Below are positions 23,890 through 30,931 of a stretch of DNA of 64,000 nt, piece by piece. A program made the translations under genes and the position numbers. The stretch is taken from NCBI GenBank assembly GCA_902493895.1, contig CABUQW010000002.1, positions 1-64,000 on the forward strand. The letters run 5' to 3'. The DNA is from an uncultured Collinsella sp. (GTDB lineage Bacteria; Actinomycetota; Coriobacteriia; Coriobacteriales; Coriobacteriaceae). Under the pieces are notes generated by a model. That model was not told where the DNA came from. It ran no database searches and saw only the letters and a list, made by a program, of their open reading frames with translations. The number at the start of each line of letters is the position of its first letter. Position 1 is the first letter of the stretch.

Positions 23890-24960
23890 ATGGCCCATTT
23901 CTCCGATGTGGTGGTGATAGAAGTGTCTAATACCGTTCTTAAACACAAGCATGCAACACGTAACACCTTGGCGCGGAATAGGATGCTTGCCAGGCTCACG
24001 AAGGCGGCTGAACAAGGCGTGCTGTTTGTGACACACGACAATGCCGAGCTCATGTGGCTGCGACGCCATGTTGGAACCGACGATATCGCGGAGCCCGAGC
24101 CGTACCTGTTCTGTTTTCAGCATGATTGGGATGCATTGACGCCGGCGGAGCGAGCGCTGAGGACTATCAGGGGGCTTGCGGAATTTCATCCCGATTGGGC
24201 GTTTTGGGGCTATGACGCGGCGCTTTTGTGGGGTTTGGAGGTGCCGAATGATCTGCTCGGGCCGCGCTTTCTTGTTAAGACGGGTTGTTCGGTGACGTTG
24301 AGCAGCGGGTGCAGGTTGTTGCGTCCACAGATGGCGGGCGCGCTCGAGCGTGTTGATGGCGTGCGGGTGACGTCGTTTTGGCGCACGGTAGAGGATTGCT
24401 TACTGCGTGCGCCGTTCTCCTACGGGTTGGCGATTGCCGATTCTGCACTGCGGGCGAAAGGCGTATCACGTTGGGATTTGTGCGAGCGCCTCCGCGCCGA
24501 TTGCGAGGGCAGGCGAGGGTATCGCAGGGCACAGGTGATTGCGTCGTATGCGGACGGGCTGTCCGAAAACGGCGGCGAGTCTCGGTTCCGAGCGTTCTTT
24601 ATTGCGTACGGCTTTCCAGTTCCGGAGTTGCAGGTTGAGTTTCGCGACCCGCTCGATCCGAGCCAAGTGTTTCGCGTCGACTATTTTTGGCAGCTCGAGG
24701 ACGGGACGTGTGTCATCGGCGAGCTCGACGGAAAGGGGAAGTACACCCTGCAGAGCGGCGGGGGCCGGGAGTCGGTAGACCCATTCGTGGCAGAGCGTCA
24801 GCGGGAATCTCATCTGACAATGCTCGGGCACAAGGTGCTTCGGTTTACGTTTGATGAGCTCAAGAATCCGGGGAAGCTGGTTGAGAAGATGAGGCTGGCG
24901 GGTATTCCGCGACGGCCCGATTTGGCTGAGGAGTGGAGACGTCAGTGGTATGGGCGCTGA
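23890..24960 (+). CDS. AbiEi/DUF559-like protein with endonuclease-type C-terminus
   Basis: A 356-residue protein. The middle region (TPAERALRTIRGLAEFHPD, then GYDAALLWGLEVP) looks like actinobacterial proteins with an AbiEi-antitoxin-like N-terminus. The C-terminal part has the restriction-endonuclease-like pattern Asp264 (FRVDYFW), then Glu278-x-Asp280-x-Lys282 (GELDGKGKY), and closes with LGHKVLRFTFDEL, as in DUF559/Vsr-like nucleases. The ATG at 23890 has only a weak ribosome-binding site; ATG 23983 is an alternative. Arrays A and B flank the gene, 26 nt before the start and 8 nt after the stop. Nuclease activity is inferred from the motif, not proven. Confidence 0.7.
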   Translation: MAHFSDVVVIEVSNTVLKHKHATRNTLARNRMLARLTKAAEQGVLFVTHDNAELMWLRRHVGTDDIAEPEPYLFCFQHDWDALTPAERALRTIRGLAEFHPDWAFWGYDAALLWGLEVPNDLLGPRFLVKTGCSVTLSSGCRLLRPQMAGALERVDGVRVTSFWRTVEDCLLRAPFSYGLAIADSALRAKGVSRWDLCERLRADCEGRRGYRRAQVIASYADGLSENGGESRFRAFFIAYGFPVPELQVEFRDPLDPSQVFRVDYFWQLEDGTCVIGELDGKGKYTLQSGGGRESVDPFVAERQRESHLTMLGHKVLRFTFDELKNPGKLVEKMRLAGIPRRPDLAEEWRRQWYGR

Positions 24961-24968
24961 GAGGTTTT

Positions 24969-25106
24969 GTCTCGATCTGTAACGTTTAGAAGTTGTTTGA
25001 GTTCGTAATTGTTACAGATCGAGACAAACCGGTGAAACTTCGACCGAATGTCTCGATCTGTAACATCAGGGGGCCCAATAACCCAGTACCTGTTACAGAT
25101 TGAGAC
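24969..25106. repeat. Array B: two 57-nt inverted-repeat units
   Basis: Units 24969-25025 and 25050-25106, with arms GTCTCGATCTGTAAC and GTTACAGATCGAGAC or GTTACAGATTGAGAC. They begin 8 nt after the nuclease stop codon and may also serve as its 3' end structure. Confidence 0.9.
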
Positions 25107-25255
25107 ATTTCCCTGGTGTCGCTAGGGTGGGACTGCAGCGTATTCCGTCTCCCACATCCCCTCTTCCCTCCGTTAACCGACGCGTCAGCAGCAATCCAGC
25201 GGGACTAGGTGATAATGGACAAATGTTCATGTTAATCGTGAGGGAGGAGCTCGAT

Positions 25256-26626
25256 ATGGCGTCTGCCGATCGTTCCACGTTGTTTATCAATGCGACCGTC
25301 CTGGATGGTTCGGAACATATGGAGCCGCAACCCGATATGGCCGTGACTGTTGAGCGCGGAGTCATCACATGGATGGGGCCGAGTGCTGTGGCGCAGGCGC
25401 CTGCGGGTGCCGAGGTTGTCGACCTGGCAGGTGCGTATCTCATGCCAGGCCTCATCAATATGCACGTGCACCTGTGTGGCTCGGGCAAGCCTGTCTCGGC
25501 CGGCGATGCGGGCGCGCTGATGAAGAAGCTCGATAATCCCGTGGGCCGTGCCATCGTCCGCCGCATCCTCAAGGGCAGTGCCCAGCAACAGCTGGCAAGT
25601 GGCGTGACCACGGTGCGCGGCGCGGGCGACCCACTGTTTGCCGATCTTGCCGTGCGCGATGCTATCGATGCCGGCAAGTATCAAGGTCCTCGCCTGGTGG
25701 CGCCGGGAACGGGCGTCACGGTGCCGGGCGGCCATGGTGCAGGCTTGTTCGCCCAGGTGGCAAACAGTCCCGCCGAGGCAGCCGAACAGGTGCGCGACCT
25801 GTATGCGCGCGGTGCCGACGTCATCAAGCTGTTCGTAACGGGCGGTGTGTTCGACGCGACCGAGGTGGGCGAGCCGGGCGTGCTGCGCATGCCGGTGGAG
25901 GTTGCCGCGGCGGCGTGCAAGGCGGCGCACGAGGTTGGCCTTCCGGTCATGGCCCATGTCGAGAGCACCGAAGGTGTGAAGGCCGCGCTTGAGGCCGGCG
26001 TTGACACGATTGAGCACGGCGCTCCGTTGACGCCCGAGATCCTGGAACTGTACCGCGGTGCCGCGGGTACGCAGCTTGAGGGGCGTGCGCCGAGTGTGAC
26101 CTGCACCATCAGCCCGGCGCTGCCGTTTGTGTTGCTCGACCCGGAAAAGACCCATTCGACCGATACGCAAAAGAAGAACGGCGACATCGTGTGCTCGGGC
26201 ATCATCGAGAGCGCTCGTGCCGCACTGGAAGCTGGTGTTAGGGTGGGCCTGGGCACGGACTCGAGCTGCCCGTTCGTGACGCAGTACGACATGTGGCGTG
26301 AGGTGGCCTATTTTGCCAAGTACGTAGGCGTGAGCAATGCCTTCGCGCTGCATACGGCCACGCAGGTCAATGCCGAGCTGCTGGGGCTGGGCGGCGAGAC
26401 CGGCACAATCGAGTGCGGCAAGGCCGCCGATATCCTGGTGACGCGCAAGAATCCGCTCGATGACCTGTGCGCCCTGCGTGAGCCGACGCACGTGATGTGC
26501 CGCGGTGATCTGGTGCGCAAACTCAAGGTGAAGCGTATTCCCGAGGTGGACGCCGAGCTCGACACGATTATGGCCATGCCAGCCGAGGCGTTGGCCGAGG
26601 AGCTTGCCCGCGATGGCGTGGCGTAA
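25256..26626 (+). CDS. Amidohydrolase family protein (imidazolonepropionase/prolidase-like)
   Basis: Metal-dependent hydrolase of 456 residues with a TIM-barrel core. It shows the His-x-His pair (His70, His72 in NMHVHLCG), a Lys in ADVIKLFVTGG that is a likely bridging residue, HVES and EHGAPL histidines, and the late Asp in GLGTDSSCPF. The end KAADILVTRKNPLDDL is typical of the composite beta domain. The substrate is probably a cyclic amide or peptide-like compound, but the sequence does not decide. The ATG at 25256 has GGGAGGAG 6 nt upstream; longer starts exist but lack a site and would run into array B. Confidence 0.85.
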   Translation: MASADRSTLFINATVLDGSEHMEPQPDMAVTVERGVITWMGPSAVAQAPAGAEVVDLAGAYLMPGLINMHVHLCGSGKPVSAGDAGALMKKLDNPVGRAIVRRILKGSAQQQLASGVTTVRGAGDPLFADLAVRDAIDAGKYQGPRLVAPGTGVTVPGGHGAGLFAQVANSPAEAAEQVRDLYARGADVIKLFVTGGVFDATEVGEPGVLRMPVEVAAAACKAAHEVGLPVMAHVESTEGVKAALEAGVDTIEHGAPLTPEILELYRGAAGTQLEGRAPSVTCTISPALPFVLLDPEKTHSTDTQKKNGDIVCSGIIESARAALEAGVRVGLGTDSSCPFVTQYDMWREVAYFAKYVGVSNAFALHTATQVNAELLGLGGETGTIECGKAADILVTRKNPLDDLCALREPTHVMCRGDLVRKLKVKRIPEVDAELDTIMAMPAEALAEELARDGVA

Positions 26627-26645
26627 GCGCGCGATATGGCGATGC

Positions 26646-26668
26646 GACAAAGGGACAATCCTTTTGTC
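26646..26668. repeat. Short hairpin of the GGGACA type
   Basis: GACAAAGG pairs with CCTTTTGTC (one bulge) around GACAAT. It lies just after the amidohydrolase stop and before the shared terminator at 26677. Confidence 0.4.
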
Positions 26669-26676
26669 ATAATCAG

Positions 26677-26712
26677 AAAAAGCCGAGGTCCCAGTGCGAG
26701 GCCTCGGCTTTT
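26677..26712. terminator. Bidirectional terminator
   Basis: AAAAAGCCGAGG pairs with CCTCGGCTTTT, with A-run and T-run on either side. It serves the amidohydrolase gene on the plus strand and the zinc-ribbon gene on the minus strand. Confidence 0.85.
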
Positions 26713-26733
26713 ATTTGTCCCATGGTATGGCGG

Positions 26734-27207
26734 CTATGAGCGCGTCTCCATCTTGGCATGGCACTTGGGGCAGGTGACGCGGATCTTGCCTTTGCCCTTG
26801 GGGACGGAGAGCATCTGGCCGCAGTTGGGGCACTTGAGGTATGCCGTGGTCTTGCGACCCTTCCACATCTTCTTGGCCGTGCGCTTGGCACGCTCAAAGT
26901 CTTCCTTACTGGTGCCGGCTGCGCGTGAGGTGCTAGCCGCTGCAGCGCCGCCGCCCAAGCTGGCGACGAACTTGCCCAAGCCGGGAACATTGGCGGTCGT
27001 GGCGACAAAGGCCTCGTTTTCCTTGCGACGTGCATCGATATTTTTGGACAGGCCGCGCAGCACGCCAATCACGATTACGGCGATGGCAATCCAGCTGAGC
27101 CACTGGATACGAGCCATCGAACCGATCATGGCGATGATAATGCCTGCGAAGCCCATCACGATGGTGAGTTCGTCAGCGCCATTGCGGCCCTTCATAAAGT
27201 CATTCAT
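26734..27207 (-). CDS. Membrane protein with C-terminal zinc ribbon
   Basis: A 157-residue protein. Two closely spaced hydrophobic helices (about 15-33 and 36-52) are followed by a charged linker and a C-terminal zinc ribbon. The ribbon has two Cys-x-x-Cys pairs, LKCPNCGQML and VTCPKCHAKM. The fold suggests a membrane-tethered nucleic-acid or protein binder; the role is unknown. The ATG at 27207 has AAAGG 9 nt upstream. It is transcribed in the same direction as, and downstream of, the copper genes, but a hairpin at 27263 separates them. Confidence 0.75.
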   Translation of the reverse strand: MNDFMKGRNGADELTIVMGFAGIIIAMIGSMARIQWLSWIAIAVIVIGVLRGLSKNIDARRKENEAFVATTANVPGLGKFVASLGGGAAAASTSRAAGTSKEDFERAKRTAKKMWKGRKTTAYLKCPNCGQMLSVPKGKGKIRVTCPKCHAKMETRS

Positions 27208-27262
27208 GCAAATTGCCTTTCATTCGATATGCCGCACGCCTTTATACCCGATTTAGAGCAAG

Positions 27263-27309
27263 GGGGACAGGTTAATCTGCACCAATGTGGTGCAAACGTA
27301 CCTGTCCCC
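27263..27309. terminator. Nested inverted repeat after csoR
   Basis: The outer arms GGGGACAGGT/ACCTGTCCCC (27263-27272, 27300-27309) enclose inner arms TGCACCA/TGGTGCA (27278-27284, 27288-27294). It is 10 nt past the csoR stop, so it likely ends the copper transcript despite lacking a T-run. Same GGGACA motif as other hairpins here. Confidence 0.55.
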
Positions 27310-27319
27310 AATGCCCCAA

Positions 27320-27592
27320 TTACTTGGAGAGCTTGTCGACGACGCGTTCGATCTCGGCGAGCTTGGCGGCTTTGAGGTCTTCGTCGCCCGATTCGATTGC
27401 CGAAGCCACGCAGCCCTCGATATGCGCCTTGAGCACGTCGGCGTTAATGCGCGCGAGGAGCGCCTGTGTGGCCATGAGCTGTGTGGAAATATCGACGCAA
27501 TAGCGGTCCTCATCGACCATCCGCAAGATGCCGTCGATCTGTCCGCGTGCCGTCTTGAGCATACGGGTCACCGATTTATGGTCTGCCATCAT
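27320..27592 (-). CDS. csoR: Copper-sensing repressor CsoR
   Basis: A 90-residue all-helical DNA-binding repressor that releases DNA when it binds Cu(I). The Cys32-His57-Cys61 ligand set (RYCVDISTQ and KAHIEGC) is complete. The N-terminal His5 and the RMLKTARGQIDGILRMVDEDR region are typical. It is the last gene of copA-copZ-csoR, so it is autoregulated if the operator at 30401 is its site. The start has two consecutive ATG codons. Confidence 0.93.
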   Translation of the reverse strand: MMADHKSVTRMLKTARGQIDGILRMVDEDRYCVDISTQLMATQALLARINADVLKAHIEGCVASAIESGDEDLKAAKLAEIERVVDKLSK

Positions 27593-27636
27593 GGCGGGTC
27601 CTCGTTTCTGGTCGGGGGAGGGGTACGTTCAGGTCG

Positions 27637-27858
27637 CTACGCGGCGGTCACAGACAGGGCATGGAATTTCTCGCCGGCGCCCTCGACGGCGGCAGCGAGC
27701 TGCTCAGCGGTCACGGTGTCGGCGCACTCCACCTGTACGGTCTGAGTCTCGTGATCGGCATCGGCGTCGGTCACGCCGGCAACGTTGAGCAGTGCCGTCT
27801 CGACAGTAGCGTCGCAGTGGCCGCACATAAGGCCGGACGTTTTGATCGTGTAACGCAT
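27637..27858 (-). CDS. copZ: Copper chaperone, heavy-metal-associated domain (CopZ)
   Basis: A 73-residue protein consisting of one HMA domain. The Cu(I)-binding motif GLMCGHCDATV (Cys12, Cys15) lies in the first loop. It carries copper in the cytoplasm to CopA or to CsoR. The gene is 152 nt downstream of copA and 44 nt upstream of csoR on the same strand. Confidence 0.92.
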   Translation of the reverse strand: MRYTIKTSGLMCGHCDATVETALLNVAGVTDADADHETQTVQVECADTVTAEQLAAAVEGAGEKFHALSVTAA

Positions 27859-28010
27859 GGGTGTACTCCTTATCGATTGAGAATATCTGACAGTTTAGTC
27901 GTGAACAGCGTCATCTTAAAGGTGTGCTGAGGTGCCCGAGATTGCCCCGAAAGAGGAGCGAAGCGTACTTGGGTACGCGAGCGACGGTTTGAGGGACAAG
28001 GTCGGGTGCT

Positions 28011-30353
28011 TCAGCGCGCCGTCTTGGGCTTAAAGGATTTCAGGCGCAGAGCGTTGCTTACGACACATACGCTCGACAGGCTCATGGCCGCGGCGCCAAA
28101 CATCGGCGAAAGCTGCCATCCGGTGAGCGGGAAGAACACGCCCGCGGCGAGTGGAATGCCGATGCTGTTGTAGAACAGCGCCCAGAACAGGTCCTGCTTG
28201 ATGTTGCGAATCGTGGCGCGCGAAAGCTCGATGGCGCGGGCGACGTCCATGAGGTCGCTGCGCATGAGCACCACATCTGCCCCTTCTTTGGCGATATCGG
28301 CGCCGGTGCCGATCGCAAGGCCCACGTCGGCGCGCGCCAGGGCGGGGGAGTCGTTGATGCCGTCGCCCACCATGGCGACCTTGCTGCCCGTATCCTGCAG
28401 CTCGCGTACGTGGCGCTCCTTGTCGGCGGGGAGTACGTCGGCGATGACCTGCTTGCTGTTCAGTCCCACGCGGCGGGCGATTGCTTCGGCCGTCACGCGG
28501 TTGTCGCCGGTGAGCATGCGCACGTCGACACCGAGCGAACGCAGCGCGGCGATGGCCTCGGCGCTCGTCTCTTTGACCTCGTCAGCTACGGCGATGGTAC
28601 CGACAAGCTCGCTGTTCTTGGCAAAGAACAGCGGTGTTTTGCCCTCGGCGGCGAACTGTTCGGCAAGGCCGGCGGGCACCTTCGCGCCCAGCTCGTCCAT
28701 CAGGCGCACGTTGCCAGCTGCGATGACATTTTGCCCCTCGCGCGCCGTAACGCCACGACCGGGCACGGCGGCAAAGTCCTCGACCATGCGCGCGACAATT
28801 CCGCGCGCCCCGCACTCGGCCATAATCGCCTCGGCCAGCGGGTGCTCGCTCTGGCGCTCCAGTGCGGCGGCCAGCTTGAGCAGCGCCTTTTCGCTCATGG
28901 CAGGCGTCCCGTCGGCGCGCTCGGCAACCACAATGTCGGTCACGGCCGGTTTGCCGCGGGTGACGGTGCCGGTCTTGTCGAGCACCACGGTTCCCACGCT
29001 GCGCAGATTTTCCAGCGCCTCGGCGCTCTTAAACAGAATGCCCATCTCGGCTCCCTTGCCGGTGCCCACCATAATGGCGACGGGCGTGGCTAGACCAAGC
29101 GCGCACGGACAACTGATCACCAGCACAGCGACAGCGGAAGTGAGCGCCTCGTTGATGCTGCCGGTGAGCGCCATCCACGCCGCAAAAGTCACGGCCGAGA
29201 TCACAAACACCACGGGCACAAACACACCGGCGACCTTATCGGCCAGGCGAGCGATAGGCGCCTTGGTGGCATTGGCGTCCTCGACGAGCTGGATGATCTT
29301 GGCAAGCGACGTGTCGGCGCCCACGCGTGTGGCACGGAAGGTAAACGAGCCGGTGCGGTTGACCGTGGCGGCGTTGACAGTGTCGCCGGTGGTCTTTTCC
29401 ACGGGGATGGACTCGCCGGTGAGCGCACTCTCGTCCACGGCCGAGCTGCCCTCGAGCACCACGCCATCGACGGGGATGGACTCTCCGGGGCGCACGCGCA
29501 GGACCTGGCCGGGAAGGATGCTGTCGACGTCGACGGTGGTCTCGCTGCCGTCCTCTGCCACGACGGTCGCGGTTTTGGGTGCCAGGTCGATCAACGACTC
29601 GATGGCGCCGCCGGTTTTGGACTTGCTGCGCGTCTCGAGATATTTGCCCACGGTGACGAGTGACAGAATCGTGCCCGCGCTCTCAAAATACAGGTTGTCC
29701 ATGCTCGTCATCATGGCCTCGTGGACCTGACCCGCGGCTAGCTGGTCGGCCATGATGAACATGGCGTAGAGCGACCAGGCGATGGAGGCGGTGGCGCCCA
29801 CGGCAATAAGGGCGTCCATGGTAGGCGCGCCGTGTGCGAGTGATTTAAACCCGTTGATAAAGTACGCGTCGTTGACATAGATGATGGGGATGAGCAGGAC
29901 GAGCTCGGTGAGCGCGAGCGTCATGCTGTGGGTGTGGTCGGTGAAGACGCCGGGCAGTGGCCAACCGAGCATGTGCCCCATGCCTATGTAGAACAGCGGG
30001 ATGAGGAAGATGATCGAGATGATGAGGCGGGTGCGCATGGCGGAGGCGGCGGCCTCCAGCTTTTTGGTGGGCGACTCCATATGGGCGGCGCCGGACCTGG
30101 CTTGCGTGCTGCCGTTTGAGCCGGCGGCACCGGTGGCGGCATCGACGGGTGAGGCCGAGTAGCCTGCGCGATCGACGGCGGTGCAGATATCGTCGGGGGA
30201 GACCTGCGCGGGGTCGTAGTCGACCATCATGGAACCGGCGAGCAGATTGACCGCGACGCTTTGGACGCCGTCGAGCTTGCTCACGGCGCGGTCCACGTGC
30301 GCCTGGCAGGCGGCGCATGTCATGCCGCCCACGTCGAACTTATCTTGAGCCAT
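28011..30353 (-). CDS. copA: Copper-exporting P1B-type ATPase CopA
   Basis: Cytoplasmic-membrane Cu(I) exporter of 780 residues. It starts with one HMA domain (GGMTCAACQAH, Cys13/Cys16), then a linker and eight membrane segments with the ion-binding CPC in SCPCALGLATP. The phosphorylated Asp is in DKTGTVTRGK, SEHPLAEAI is the HP motif, and TGDNRVTAEAIA and VGDGINDSPAL complete the catalytic domain. The ATG at 30353 has AAAGGAGAAG upstream. It is the first gene of the copper operon, behind the CsoR-type operator. Confidence 0.95.
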   Translation of the reverse strand: MAQDKFDVGGMTCAACQAHVDRAVSKLDGVQSVAVNLLAGSMMVDYDPAQVSPDDICTAVDRAGYSASPVDAATGAAGSNGSTQARSGAAHMESPTKKLEAAASAMRTRLIISIIFLIPLFYIGMGHMLGWPLPGVFTDHTHSMTLALTELVLLIPIIYVNDAYFINGFKSLAHGAPTMDALIAVGATASIAWSLYAMFIMADQLAAGQVHEAMMTSMDNLYFESAGTILSLVTVGKYLETRSKSKTGGAIESLIDLAPKTATVVAEDGSETTVDVDSILPGQVLRVRPGESIPVDGVVLEGSSAVDESALTGESIPVEKTTGDTVNAATVNRTGSFTFRATRVGADTSLAKIIQLVEDANATKAPIARLADKVAGVFVPVVFVISAVTFAAWMALTGSINEALTSAVAVLVISCPCALGLATPVAIMVGTGKGAEMGILFKSAEALENLRSVGTVVLDKTGTVTRGKPAVTDIVVAERADGTPAMSEKALLKLAAALERQSEHPLAEAIMAECGARGIVARMVEDFAAVPGRGVTAREGQNVIAAGNVRLMDELGAKVPAGLAEQFAAEGKTPLFFAKNSELVGTIAVADEVKETSAEAIAALRSLGVDVRMLTGDNRVTAEAIARRVGLNSKQVIADVLPADKERHVRELQDTGSKVAMVGDGINDSPALARADVGLAIGTGADIAKEGADVVLMRSDLMDVARAIELSRATIRNIKQDLFWALFYNSIGIPLAAGVFFPLTGWQLSPMFGAAAMSLSSVCVVSNALRLKSFKPKTAR

Positions 30354-30400
30354 GGCTTCTCCTTTCTGTAGTTCGGTGTTGGAATTGTTAACCTTCTGAT

Positions 30401-30426
30401 ACTATACACCCATACCCCCTGGGGGT
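30401..30426 (-). promoter_or_regulatory. copA promoter with CsoR-type operator
   Basis: On the minus strand a -10 box TATAGT (30401-30406) is preceded by the perfect GC dyad ACCCCCTGGGGGT (30414-30426). The C-run/G-run symmetry is the form of CsoR operators. Its overlap with the spacer and -35 region fits repression. Confidence 0.75.
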
Positions 30427-30504
30427 GTCTAGTACAGAATAAATGTATGACATCTCGCTGCAGATGAGGGTAGTTGGTTTACCGATGGACCGTCCCAATC
30501 AATC

Positions 30505-30802
30505 ATCTCAATCTGTAACATCTGGACCGGTTTTTGAACCATAACTGTTACAGATCAAGACAAACAGTTGGCAGCAAACTTAATGTCTCAATCTGTAACA
30601 TCTAGCAGTGAAAATGACCTCTAACTGTTACAGATCAAGACATAGAAATCGGCCGAAAGCTAACGTCTCGATCTGTAACAACCAGACCCCGTTTTACCGA
30701 GTATTTGTTACAGATCAAGACAAACCATTCGAGGGTAACCCGAACGTCTCGATCTGTAACAGTAAGACCGATGTTTGGGTCTTAGTTGTTACAGATCGAG
30801 AC
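30505..30802. repeat. Array C: four 57-nt inverted-repeat units
   Basis: Units 30505-30561, 30585-30641, 30665-30721 and 30746-30802, with 80-81-nt spacing. Two gaps and the second core are shared with array D 3.9 kb away. The fourth core extends the stem by seven pairs (TAAGACC with GGTCTTA). The array lies in the 578-nt gap between copA and the surface-protein gene. Confidence 0.92.
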
Positions 30803-30834
30803 AATCTCGGAGCAGATGCCCCGGGCATACAACG

Positions 30835-30873
30835 TAAAACGCCGGGGCGCCCGCGTGATGGGCGCCCCGGCGT
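30835..30873 (-). terminator. Terminator of the LPXTG surface-protein gene
   Basis: On the minus strand ACGCCGGGGCGCCC pairs with GGGCGCCCCGGCGT across 7 nt, followed by TTTTACG. It is 59 nt past the stop codon. Confidence 0.85.
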
Positions 30874-30931
30874 ATGCTGGGCAGGGTTTGCGATGCGGTG
30901 GGAGGGAGGAGAAGCCGTCCTCCCGAAATCC

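Noticed and set aside
23567..25106. CRISPR array
   Set aside because: The repeated arms alternate in orientation, the unit is an inverted repeat with a conserved-type core, and no cas gene is nearby.
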